From: Rhodanobacter sp.
GTDB taxonomy: Bacteria > Pseudomonadota > Gammaproteobacteria > Xanthomonadales > Rhodanobacteraceae
Reading direction: 5' to 3'
NCBI GenBank assembly: GCA_004298015.1
Contig: SCSE01000020.1
Coordinates: 34,763 to 98,762, forward strand
DNA: 64,000 nt
Positions 24,177 through 31,155 of the stretch are shown here, piece by piece. Each line of letters starts with the position of its first letter. Within the stretch, counting starts at the first letter, position 1. The translations under genes and the position numbers were made by a program. Below the pieces are notes generated by a model. It was not told the DNA's origin, made no database searches, and saw nothing but the letters and a program-made list of their open reading frames with translations.

Positions 24177-26045
24177 GTGAATCCGGAGCTTGACAGCGAG
24201 CTGCGCGATGATTTCCTGGTGGAGGCGGGAGAGCTGTTGCAGAACCTTGGCGAGCAGTTGGTCGGCCTGGAATCCTCGCCGGGCGACGCCGAGCTGTTGA
24301 ACGCGGTATTTCGCGCGTTCCATACGGTCAAGGGTGGCGCTGGCTTCATGGCGATCGAGCCGATGGTCTTGCTGTGTCATCACGCCGAGGATCTGCTCAA
24401 CGAGGCCAGAAACGGTCACGTGGCGCTCAACGCCACGTATATGGATGCACTGCTCGAGACGCTCGATCTCCTGAATGGGATGATGGATGCGCTGAACGCC
24501 AATGCCGCCTTGCAGATGCCGCCACAAGCTTTGTTGCAGCGACTCTTGCCGGCAGCGGCTGTGGCGATGCCGGCTGCCCCGGCAGCCGCTGCGGCAACCG
24601 GTGGCGCAGGGCTGATCGACGACAGCGAATTCGAGTCGTTGCTGGACACGCTCTACGGCACCGGTGCGCCCGGTGTCACGGAGGCCGCACCGCTGCCCAC
24701 GGTCGGGCCGCCGGTGAGCGCTCCGATCGGGGATGACGAATTCGAGGCATTGCTGGACAGTCTGCACGGGGCGGGTGGGCAACCCGGGGCCGTGCCGACC
24801 AAGGTGCCCCCGAAGCCGGCTGCGAGTCCGGCGCCCGAGCCGGCACCTGCGCCGGCGCGCCATGCGGTGGCGGAAACCACGGTGCGGGTGGATACCGGCC
24901 GACTCGACGTACTGGTGAATCGTGCCGGCGAATTGGTATTGGTGCGAAACCGGATGCTCAGTCTGGCGCTTCGCGATGGAGACGAGGCGCTGTTGAACGC
25001 GGCCAATGAGCTGGGCCGGGTCACCGATGAACTGCAGAACGCGGTCATGAGTATGCGGATGCAGCCGGTGGGGCGATTGTTTCAGCGCTTTCCCCGAATC
25101 GTCCGCGATCTGGCCCGTCAGCTCGGCAAGGACGTGGAACTGGTACTGGAAGGCGAGGGTACCGATCTGGATCGCAGCCTGGTCGAAGCGCTGGCAGATC
25201 CCTTGATTCATCTGCTGCGCAACGCGCTCGATCACGGTGTGGAAATGCCGGATGAGCGCGAACGCGACGGCAAGTCGCGCAAGGGGCGGGTGAAGCTGTC
25301 GGCGAGTCAGCGCGGAGAGCGCATCGTGATTTCGGTGAGCGACGACGGCAAGGGCATGGACCCGGACGTGCTGCGGCGGAAGGCGCTCGAAAAGGGGGTG
25401 ATCGACGAGGCTCAGGCGGCTCGTCTCAGTGAGACCGAGTGCTATGAGTTGATCTTCCGTCCGGGCTTCAGTACCGCCGCGGCAATCTCGGATATTTCCG
25501 GGCGCGGTGTCGGCATGGACGTGGTGAAGACGCGTGTCGCCGAGCTGGGAGGTACCTTGAGGGTGACCTCGAAGCTTGGCAGCGGAAGCGAGCTTGAGCT
25601 GTCAGTGCCGCTGACGCTGGCGATTCTGAGAGTCCTGATGGTACGCGTCGGATCTCGTCTTTTCGCATTGCCGTTGGGCAATGTCGAGGAGGTCTTCGAG
25701 TTGACCGGGGGGCAGGATCACATGCTCGATGGTCGATTGGTGGCCAACCATCGAGGTCGTGCGCTGGCATTGGCCAACCTGGCCGGCTGGGCCGATGCCG
25801 CGCCGGTGGCCGGGCGGCATGTGGTGGTGCTGCACATCGGTCATCTGCGCATCGGCTGCCTGGTGCATGCGGTGCTCGGCCGCGAGGATGTCATCATCAA
25901 GCCCCTCGGTCACCTGTTCGCGGGCGCACCGGGTATTGCGGGCGCCACGGTCACCGGTGACGGGCGTCTCGCCCTGGTGCTGGATCTGGCGGGCCTGGCC
26001 GATGCGCACGGGGAGTTGCTCCCTTCGCTGCAACTGGCCGGCTGA
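24177..26045 (+). CDS. cheA: Chemotaxis histidine kinase CheA (first system)
   Basis: CheA phosphorylates CheY in response to receptor arrays. The 622-residue protein starts at GTG 24177 and has an HPt domain with F-H-T-V-K-G-G-A-G-F (His49), no room for a globular P2 domain, a Pro/Ala-rich linker with two D-[SD]-[E]-F-E-x-L-L-D motifs (residues ~147-161 and ~184-198), the P3 dimerisation domain (~235-300), the HATPase domain (N-A-L-D-H-G, D-D-G-K-G-M-D), and a CheW-like P5 domain. This array cluster has no cheB or cheR. Confidence 0.94.
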   Translation: MNPELDSELRDDFLVEAGELLQNLGEQLVGLESSPGDAELLNAVFRAFHTVKGGAGFMAIEPMVLLCHHAEDLLNEARNGHVALNATYMDALLETLDLLNGMMDALNANAALQMPPQALLQRLLPAAAVAMPAAPAAAAATGGAGLIDDSEFESLLDTLYGTGAPGVTEAAPLPTVGPPVSAPIGDDEFEALLDSLHGAGGQPGAVPTKVPPKPAASPAPEPAPAPARHAVAETTVRVDTGRLDVLVNRAGELVLVRNRMLSLALRDGDEALLNAANELGRVTDELQNAVMSMRMQPVGRLFQRFPRIVRDLARQLGKDVELVLEGEGTDLDRSLVEALADPLIHLLRNALDHGVEMPDERERDGKSRKGRVKLSASQRGERIVISVSDDGKGMDPDVLRRKALEKGVIDEAQAARLSETECYELIFRPGFSTAAAISDISGRGVGMDVVKTRVAELGGTLRVTSKLGSGSELELSVPLTLAILRVLMVRVGSRLFALPLGNVEEVFELTGGQDHMLDGRLVANHRGRALALANLAGWADAAPVAGRHVVVLHIGHLRIGCLVHAVLGREDVIIKPLGHLFAGAPGIAGATVTGDGRLALVLDLAGLADAHGELLPSLQLAG

Positions 26046-26048
26046 CAG

Positions 26049-26789
26049 ATGGATCCCGTAAGTATCGCCGGGACGATTCTGGCCTTGGCGGTCCTCGTCG
26101 TCGGAACCGTACTCAAGGGCTCCACCGTGGGTGCGTTGTGGAATCCCGCGGCATTCGTGATCGTGATCTTCGGCACGCTGGCCGCGCTGCTGGTGCAGAA
26201 CCAGGGCAAGGTGCTCAAGCACGCCCTCAAGATGCTGTCGATGATTTATCGTCCGCCACGCCACCAGACGGCCGACTTGATTCGCCGGATCGTCGAATGG
26301 AGCGAGATTTCACGCCGTCAGGGTCTGCTCGGGCTGGAGCCACAGATCGAGACGGAGTCCGACAGCTTTATTGTCAAAGGCTTGCAGCTGCTGGTTGACG
26401 GCGGGGAGCCGGAGGCGATCCGCAGCGTGCTGGAAGTGGATCTCGATACCCGGGAGGCGATCGATCTGGCCGGTGCCAAGGTGTACGAGAACGCCGGCAT
26501 CTACTCGCCGACACTGGGCATCATCGGTGCCGTGATGGGGTTGATGGCGGTAATGCAGAATCTCGCCGACCCGAGCAAGCTCGGTCACGGTATCGCAGCG
26601 GCTTTCGTGGCGACGATCTACGGCGTGGCGCTGGCCAATATGTTCATGTTGCCGATGGCCGCACGGTTGAGAGGCCTGATCGGCAAGCAGACCCAGATGC
26701 GCGAGATCCTGATTGATGGCCTGGTGTCCATCGCCGAGGGCGACAACCCGAGACAGATCGAGGCGAAACTGCAGGGTTATCTCGCATGA
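26049..26789 (+). CDS. motC: Flagellar stator protein, MotA/MotC family
   Basis: MotA-type proteins form the pentameric ion-conducting stator part that pushes FliG. The 246-residue protein has membrane helices at ~5-20, ~30-48, ~145-165 and ~180-200, the cytoplasmic loop with the charged residues used for torque (R-R-I-V-E-W-S-E), and the family signature G-I-I-G-A-V-M-G-L-M-A-V-M-Q-N-L. Location after cheA corresponds to motC of Pseudomonas. It overlaps the next gene by 4 nt. Confidence 0.92.
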   Translation: MDPVSIAGTILALAVLVVGTVLKGSTVGALWNPAAFVIVIFGTLAALLVQNQGKVLKHALKMLSMIYRPPRHQTADLIRRIVEWSEISRRQGLLGLEPQIETESDSFIVKGLQLLVDGGEPEAIRSVLEVDLDTREAIDLAGAKVYENAGIYSPTLGIIGAVMGLMAVMQNLADPSKLGHGIAAAFVATIYGVALANMFMLPMAARLRGLIGKQTQMREILIDGLVSIAEGDNPRQIEAKLQGYLA

Positions 26790-27904
26790 GGAAGAAACGG
26801 CATGAGGAGCACGTCAATCACGAAGCGTGGGCCATTCCCTATGCCGACCTGATGACCTTGCTGCTGGCATTTTTCGTGGTGATGTACGCGGTTTCGGTGG
26901 TCAATGCCGGCAAGTTCCGCGTGATGTCGGCGTCGATGTCACAGGCCTTCAATGGTGGCAGCCCGGCCACCGCGCCACCCGAGGCAGGCAAGCACGCGCC
27001 GCAGGTAAGAGCGATATCCCTGCCGCATTTCTTCAGCCCGATCAGTGCGCCGATCCAGTTGCCCATCCCGCAGCATGCGGCGGCCGTCCACGCCAACGCG
27101 CCACGTGCCGTACGCTTGGCGACACTCGGGCAGATCGAAGACAAGGTCCAACATGTATTGCAGCCGTTGATCGACCGGCAACTGGTTGTTTTGCGGCGAA
27201 CACCCGAGCGGCTGGAGATCGAGATTCGTACGGATATCCTGTTTCCCAGCGGGGTCGCCAAGCTGTCGAAGTCGGCCACGCAGATACTCCTCGAGCTGGG
27301 GAGGACGCTGGCGCCGTTTCCCAATCCGTTGCGGGTGGAAGGCTTTACTGACGACGTCCCGATCAACACGCCCTTGTACCCGTCCAACTGGGAGTTGTCG
27401 GCTGCGCGGGCGGCGCGCGTCGCCCGCCTGTTTGCCGACAATGGCGTACGCCCCGCGCGCCTGGGTATCGTCGGTTGGGGTGAAGTGCGGCCGATTGCCA
27501 GCAACGCCACCGCTCAGGGGCGCAATCACAACCGCCGTGTTCTGGTGGTTGTGCAGAACGACCTGCCCGGGCTACCGGATGCAGGTGCGGCGGCGTCCGT
27601 CCAGCCAAGGCCGGCAGATCCGTTGGAAGGCGGAAGGTCGGCATTGCCGACACACTACGTGGCCGCCCCCAGGTCCCCGGTGGGTGGGCCTGCATCGTTC
27701 GCAAGCAGCTCTTCAGCCAAGGCGGATTTTGTCGCTGACCCTCTGGCATCGTCGCCCGCGGCGACAGCCCGAGCGGCAGCTCCTGGCCCAACCGCGGACG
27801 TTGCAGGTGCGGCCCGGCCACGTCTCAAGCTATCCGTTGCGCCCAAACGAGGGGACAATGAGTTGCGACGACGTTCCGTGCCGGCGACGAGCATCCGACA
27901 ATGA
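26786..27904 (+). CDS. motD: Flagellar stator protein, MotB/MotD family
   Basis: MotB-type proteins anchor the stator to peptidoglycan. The 372-residue product has the N-terminal basic segment, one membrane helix with the proton-binding Asp (W-A-I-P-Y-A-D-L-M-T-L-L-L-A-F-F, residues ~16-31), a linker, and an OmpA-like domain (~residues 135-255) with V-E-G-F-T-D-D-V-P-I and N-W-E-L-S-A-A-R-A. Beyond it lies an unusual ~110-residue Ala/Pro/Ser/Arg-rich tail, so the protein is longer than typical MotB. Confidence 0.9.
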   Translation: MRKKRHEEHVNHEAWAIPYADLMTLLLAFFVVMYAVSVVNAGKFRVMSASMSQAFNGGSPATAPPEAGKHAPQVRAISLPHFFSPISAPIQLPIPQHAAAVHANAPRAVRLATLGQIEDKVQHVLQPLIDRQLVVLRRTPERLEIEIRTDILFPSGVAKLSKSATQILLELGRTLAPFPNPLRVEGFTDDVPINTPLYPSNWELSAARAARVARLFADNGVRPARLGIVGWGEVRPIASNATAQGRNHNRRVLVVVQNDLPGLPDAGAAASVQPRPADPLEGGRSALPTHYVAAPRSPVGGPASFASSSSAKADFVADPLASSPAATARAAAPGPTADVAGAARPRLKLSVAPKRGDNELRRRSVPATSIRQ

Positions 27905-27928
27905 GTTTCTGGATCGTGGAGTGAGTGC

Positions 27929-28408
27929 ATGACTGGCGTAGCCACCATGGCTGATCAAAATGAGCATCACTGGTTATCGTTTCATATGGGGGCCCAGCTG
28001 TACGCGGCACCTCTGCGCGAGGTCAGTGAAGTCATCCGGGAGCGTGAGCTGACCCCGGTACCCGGCGCCGAACCGGATCTGCTTGGCATACTCCATCTGC
28101 GTGGACATATTGTGCCGGTGCTGGACGGTCGCCTGCGTCTTGGTCTGCCTGTGGCGCCAGCGGCGGACGCGGCCCAGGTGCGCATCGTGCTGTTGACGCA
28201 GGCCGGTCAGCTGATCGGGTTGCGGGTCGACGCGGTCGCGGAATTGCTGTCCACTGAAGGCATCGAGATTGCACCGCCGCCGCCGGGGCGTGCGCGACGG
28301 GGCGATGATCCGGTCAATGGCGTGCTGGCCTGGCGGGATGGTTTTGTCGCCTTACTGGATGTGTGTCGTCTGTGCCGCTTGAACCGGGAGAACGGTCATG
28401 TGGTCTGA
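27929..28408 (+). CDS. cheW: CheW-like coupling protein (first system)
   Basis: CheW bridges chemoreceptors and CheA. The 159-residue protein is a single CheW domain with F-H-M-G-A-Q-L-Y-A-A-P-L-R-E-V-S-E-V and L-L-G-I-L-H-L-R-G-H-I-V-P-V-L-D. A GGAG lies 7 nt before ATG 27929; ATG 27947 is also possible. It overlaps the DUF2802 gene by 11 nt. The position after motC/motD mirrors polar-flagellar che clusters of pseudomonads. Confidence 0.9.
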   Translation: MTGVATMADQNEHHWLSFHMGAQLYAAPLREVSEVIRERELTPVPGAEPDLLGILHLRGHIVPVLDGRLRLGLPVAPAADAAQVRIVLLTQAGQLIGLRVDAVAELLSTEGIEIAPPPPGRARRGDDPVNGVLAWRDGFVALLDVCRLCRLNRENGHVV

Positions 28409-28751
28409 GGCTGCCTTGATGGTGCTGTTGTTGCTGGCACTGCTGCAGGCTGCACTGCTGCTGCACTTGTGGCACCGCCTGCAACAGGTGCAGTTTGCAC
28501 TGGCGAAAATGGGAAGCGCGGCAGTCCATGCTTGCACCGACATTCCCACCTCGATGCTGGTGACGGCGCTGGGGCGGCTGGAGCAGCGCATCGGCCAGCT
28601 GGAACAAAAGCAGCCACAGGCCCGGCTTTCCTACGAGCTCGCTCAGCAACTGGCGGGCGAAGGCGCGGGCATCGAACAACTGGTGGCCCGTTGCGGACTA
28701 TCGCGCGATGAGGCCAGGTTGGTGCTGCAATTGCATACGGGAAGCCAGTGA
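28398..28751 (+). CDS. DUF2802 family membrane-anchored protein
   Basis: A 117-residue protein with an N-terminal membrane helix (residues ~4-23), a short coiled-coil segment (R-L-E-Q-R-I-G-Q-L-E-Q-K), and a C-terminal helix-turn-helix-like block (Y-E-L-A-Q-Q-L-A-G-E-G-A then L-V-A-R-C-G-L-S-R-D-E-A). This matches the DUF2802 proteins found after cheW in polar flagellar clusters. Function unknown; it could help locate the cluster or the array. Convergent with the next gene. Confidence 0.75.
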   Translation: MWSEAALMVLLLLALLQAALLLHLWHRLQQVQFALAKMGSAAVHACTDIPTSMLVTALGRLEQRIGQLEQKQPQARLSYELAQQLAGEGAGIEQLVARCGLSRDEARLVLQLHTGSQ

Positions 28752-28783
28752 ACACCCTTCTCCGGGCCGCGTAGTCTGCCCGG

Positions 28784-29041
28784 CTACTCTTCCGAGGCGT
28801 GGTAGATCGTGGCCAGTACCGCGGCGGCGGCGGCATACAACATGATGGGCACATCGTCACGCAAACGCAGTGAAGCAAGCATGGCAGCGATCTGTGGATC
28901 ATGGTGCAGCGGAATGCCAAGCGAGCGGGCCCGTGCAAGCAGTGTTTCCAGTGATTCGGCAGGCATCGGCTTGATCTCGTTGGCACCGTTGGCCAATCGA
29001 AGACTGACTTTGCGTTGGGCCGGCGGAGGCAGCGTGTTCAT
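28784..29041 (-). CDS. FlhB C-terminal domain homologue (FhlX/FlhB2-like)
   Basis: An 85-residue cytoplasmic protein resembling the part of FlhB that follows the N-P-T-H cleavage point: V-S-L-R-L-A, then S-L-G-I-P-L-H-H-D-P-Q-I-A-A-M-L and V-P-I-M-L-Y-A-A-A-A-A-V-L-A-T-I-Y. It lacks the membrane part and the cleavage motif. Such stand-alone domains can replace the FlhB C-terminal fragment in export switching. The ATG at 29041 overlaps the stop of the FliK-like gene upstream, so the two are coupled. Confidence 0.82.
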   Translation of the reverse strand: MNTLPPPAQRKVSLRLANGANEIKPMPAESLETLLARARSLGIPLHHDPQIAAMLASLRLRDDVPIMLYAAAAAVLATIYHASEE

Positions 29042-30177
29042 GCCGTCGCCTGCAGCAGCAAGGCACTGTACCGGCCCGACGGCTGGGGTACGCCCACCTG
29101 GCAATTCAGCTGGTCGAGCAGGATGCCGGATGCCGCCAGCCGGTGGCGCAGCGCCGTGAACTGACGCTCAAGGCGTTGCGCAGACTGCGGGCGTTCGGCC
29201 CACAAGCGCACGGACAGGCGTGGCTCGTTCAACTGCAACTCGCCCTGTACCGGGCCCAGCTTGGGCAGGTTCAGCGCAAACCCCAGCACCCAGCCGTGGC
29301 TGCCATCGGTGGATTCGGCCACGAATTCCAGATGCAACTGCAGCACGTCGCGTCCATCGTCGCCCTGCAGCGGTATCTCGATGATCCATGCCGGCAGGGC
29401 ACCTGCCTGCAATTGCGCTACTTCCACCCGAGCCAGAGCGGCTTTCACGTCGCCATGCAGCCGATCCAGCATCGTGTTCACGCTCGCCCCCTCGGCAAGC
29501 AATGGCAGTGGCAGTCGTGCTTGAGACTGCAGGCCGCGTTGCAACAGGGGTGGTGGCGTATCGGTACGACTTGCCATCGAGGGGGTCGAAGGGCCTCGAT
29601 CGAGTATGCCCAGCAGCCGCAGAAGTGCGCTCTTCCAATCCTCTTCCGCGAGCGCCGGGGCGAGCTGCGGCAACGCAGCCAGTTGCGATTCGAAAAAAAG
29701 GCCGCTGCGCAGGATGGCCTGGCGAAGCCCTTCGCCGCGCGTAATATCGGCCGGTGTACGGATGGTATGTTCGAGCATCGCCAGCGCAGTGCGCAGATTT
29801 TCAGGCAGCTGACGGAGCATGGGGCGTTTGGCCAGCGCACCGAGGGTGGCCAGCAGGGGTGCGTATCCATTCTGTTGCGGCAACCTTTCGCGCAAGGCTT
29901 GCTGAAATGCCGGTTCAGAGGTTCCCGGCAGCAACACCTCCAGTTGGGGCTGGCTGCCAAGCGTGAGTACCCGGACCTGGAACTGCCCCGGTAGCTGGTT
30001 GCCGGCGATCTCGGTTTCCACGGTCACGGCACCGACCTGCAACACCAGCAGACCCTGCGGGTTCAAACCCAGCGGCCGTGCCGACAGCACGGTACCGATG
30101 CGCCAGCTTTGCGCAGTAGTGCCGGCGGCGGCGCCGGCCCAGGTAAGAGCAGCGAGGCTGGTGGGTTGAATGATCAA
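29038..30177 (-). CDS. Second FliK-like hook-length control protein
   Basis: A 379-residue protein with a C-terminal hook-length control domain: L-Q-L-H-L-E-F (~residue 270), then W-V-L-G-F-A-L-N-L-P-K-L-G-P-V and L-S-V-R-L-W-A-E-R near the end. The TTG at 30177 is chosen (L-I-I-Q-P-T-S-L), with an AGGA 6-7 nt upstream; a longer ORF to 30915 runs antisense over other genes. It is coupled to the FlhB-like gene, so the pair may form a secondary substrate-switch module alongside fliK and flhB. Confidence 0.75.
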   Translation of the reverse strand: MIIQPTSLAALTWAGAAAGTTAQSWRIGTVLSARPLGLNPQGLLVLQVGAVTVETEIAGNQLPGQFQVRVLTLGSQPQLEVLLPGTSEPAFQQALRERLPQQNGYAPLLATLGALAKRPMLRQLPENLRTALAMLEHTIRTPADITRGEGLRQAILRSGLFFESQLAALPQLAPALAEEDWKSALLRLLGILDRGPSTPSMASRTDTPPPLLQRGLQSQARLPLPLLAEGASVNTMLDRLHGDVKAALARVEVAQLQAGALPAWIIEIPLQGDDGRDVLQLHLEFVAESTDGSHGWVLGFALNLPKLGPVQGELQLNEPRLSVRLWAERPQSAQRLERQFTALRHRLAASGILLDQLNCQVGVPQPSGRYSALLLQATA

Positions 30178-30413
30178 GTCGGATCCTGTCCTGGTATCGC
30201 CTGATGCGTGTCTGCAGTTCGTTACGTTTCCGAGCTTGTCGGCTGCTTGCAAGAAAACTTGAGTGGGGTTGCCAGTGGGAACGTATCGTTCCGCGACGCG
30301 GGTTTGATTGCGTTGGCGGTGTTTTTTTTGACGTCGCGTTCTGCGGAAATCGCTCAAGTGATACGTGATTCGGTCGATAAGCCATTCGACAGCACAGCTT
30401 GAGAGCGTGACGG
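30178..30413. other. Divergent promoter region, FliK-like gene / STAS gene
   Basis: 236 bp between divergent genes. It contains the sigma-28 promoter at 30354-30380. A 64-codon ORF (30208-30402) overlaps that promoter, has no recognisable domain and is probably not a gene. Confidence 0.5.
30354..30380 (+). promoter_or_regulatory. Sigma-28 (FliA) promoter of second chemotaxis cluster
   Basis: TCAAGTGA, 11 nt spacer, GTCGATAA fits the sigma-28 pattern (TAAAGTTT-N11-GCCGATAA; the TCAAG form is common outside enterics). The -10 box lies 33 bp before the ATG of the STAS gene. Confidence 0.8.
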
Positions 30414-30770
30414 ATGGCGGGTAGACGGGCGGTAAAACGACAGGGTTCGAACACGAAGGCAGGCACGGCGAGCCCGGGTGCGCAGGCTGAGGCCATGGTG
30501 CTGCTGCCTGCGGACTGCCGCATCGCGGCTCAGGCTGCCCTGAAGGATCAATTCTCGGCCGTCGCCGATGCCAAGGTCGTGGTGCTGAATGGTGGCGAGG
30601 TGGAGCGCGTCGATACAGCCTTCCTGCAATTGCTGATGCTGTTTCGGCGCGAGCTGGACGGGCGTGGCGGCAGCCTGAGTTGGGGTGGCGCGAGCGACGT
30701 GCTGACCGAGGGGGCCTGTCTGCTTGGTTTGACACAGGTTTTGGATTTGCCAGCTGCGAAGCTGGCCTGA
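30414..30770 (+). CDS. STAS domain protein (chemotaxis cluster)
   Basis: A 118-residue protein with a basic, disordered N-terminus (~27 residues) and a STAS domain (L-L-P-A-D-C-R-I, V-V-V-L-N-G-G-E-V-E-R-V-D-T-A-F-L-Q-L-L). The position of the phospho-Ser of anti-sigma antagonists is Thr here (D-T-A). STAS proteins act as small switches or scaffold parts; a role in tuning the array or motor is inferred from its place at the head of this operon. Fourteen bases precede cheY. Confidence 0.78.
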   Translation: MAGRRAVKRQGSNTKAGTASPGAQAEAMVLLPADCRIAAQAALKDQFSAVADAKVVVLNGGEVERVDTAFLQLLMLFRRELDGRGGSLSWGGASDVLTEGACLLGLTQVLDLPAAKLA

Positions 30771-30784
30771 CACGAGATAACAGC

Positions 30785-31147
30785 ATGGCAAAGATTCTTG
30801 CGGTAGACGATTCGGCTTCGATGCGTGGCATGGTGGCGTTTACCTTGCGCGGCGCGGGGCACGAGGTGTTTGAAGCCGAAAACGGCGAGCTGGGGCTGGA
30901 TGCGGCTCGCGCCACGGCCTACGATCTGGTGCTGGCAGACGTCAATATGCCGGTGATGGACGGGATCAGCATGGTGCGGGGGCTGCGTGCCATGGGTGCC
31001 TACAAGGGCGTGCCGATCCTGATGCTGACGACAGAGTCGCATACCGAAAAGAAGATGGAAGGCAAGGCGGCGGGCGCCACCGGCTGGCTGGTCAAGCCCT
31101 TTGATCCGGAGCAGCTACTGGCCACCGTCAAGCGCGTGCTGGGCTGA
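30785..31147 (+). CDS. cheY: CheY-type response regulator (second system)
   Basis: A 120-residue stand-alone receiver domain: I-L-A-V-D-D-S-A-S-M-R-G-M-V, phospho-Asp in L-A-D-V-N-M-P-V-M-D-G, Thr in L-M-L-T-T-E-S, Lys in L-V-K-P-F-D-P. It belongs to a different CheY type from the one beside cheZ and is the likely partner of the adjacent CheA. ATG 30785 gives the standard start; cheA begins 9 bases after its stop. Confidence 0.92.
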   Translation: MAKILAVDDSASMRGMVAFTLRGAGHEVFEAENGELGLDAARATAYDLVLADVNMPVMDGISMVRGLRAMGAYKGVPILMLTTESHTEKKMEGKAAGATGWLVKPFDPEQLLATVKRVLG

Positions 31148-31155
31148 GCGGGGCC

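Noticed and set aside
30208..30402. 64-codon ORF between the divergent FliK-like and STAS genes
   Set aside because: Overlaps a good sigma-28 promoter, has no recognisable domain and a poor ribosome site.
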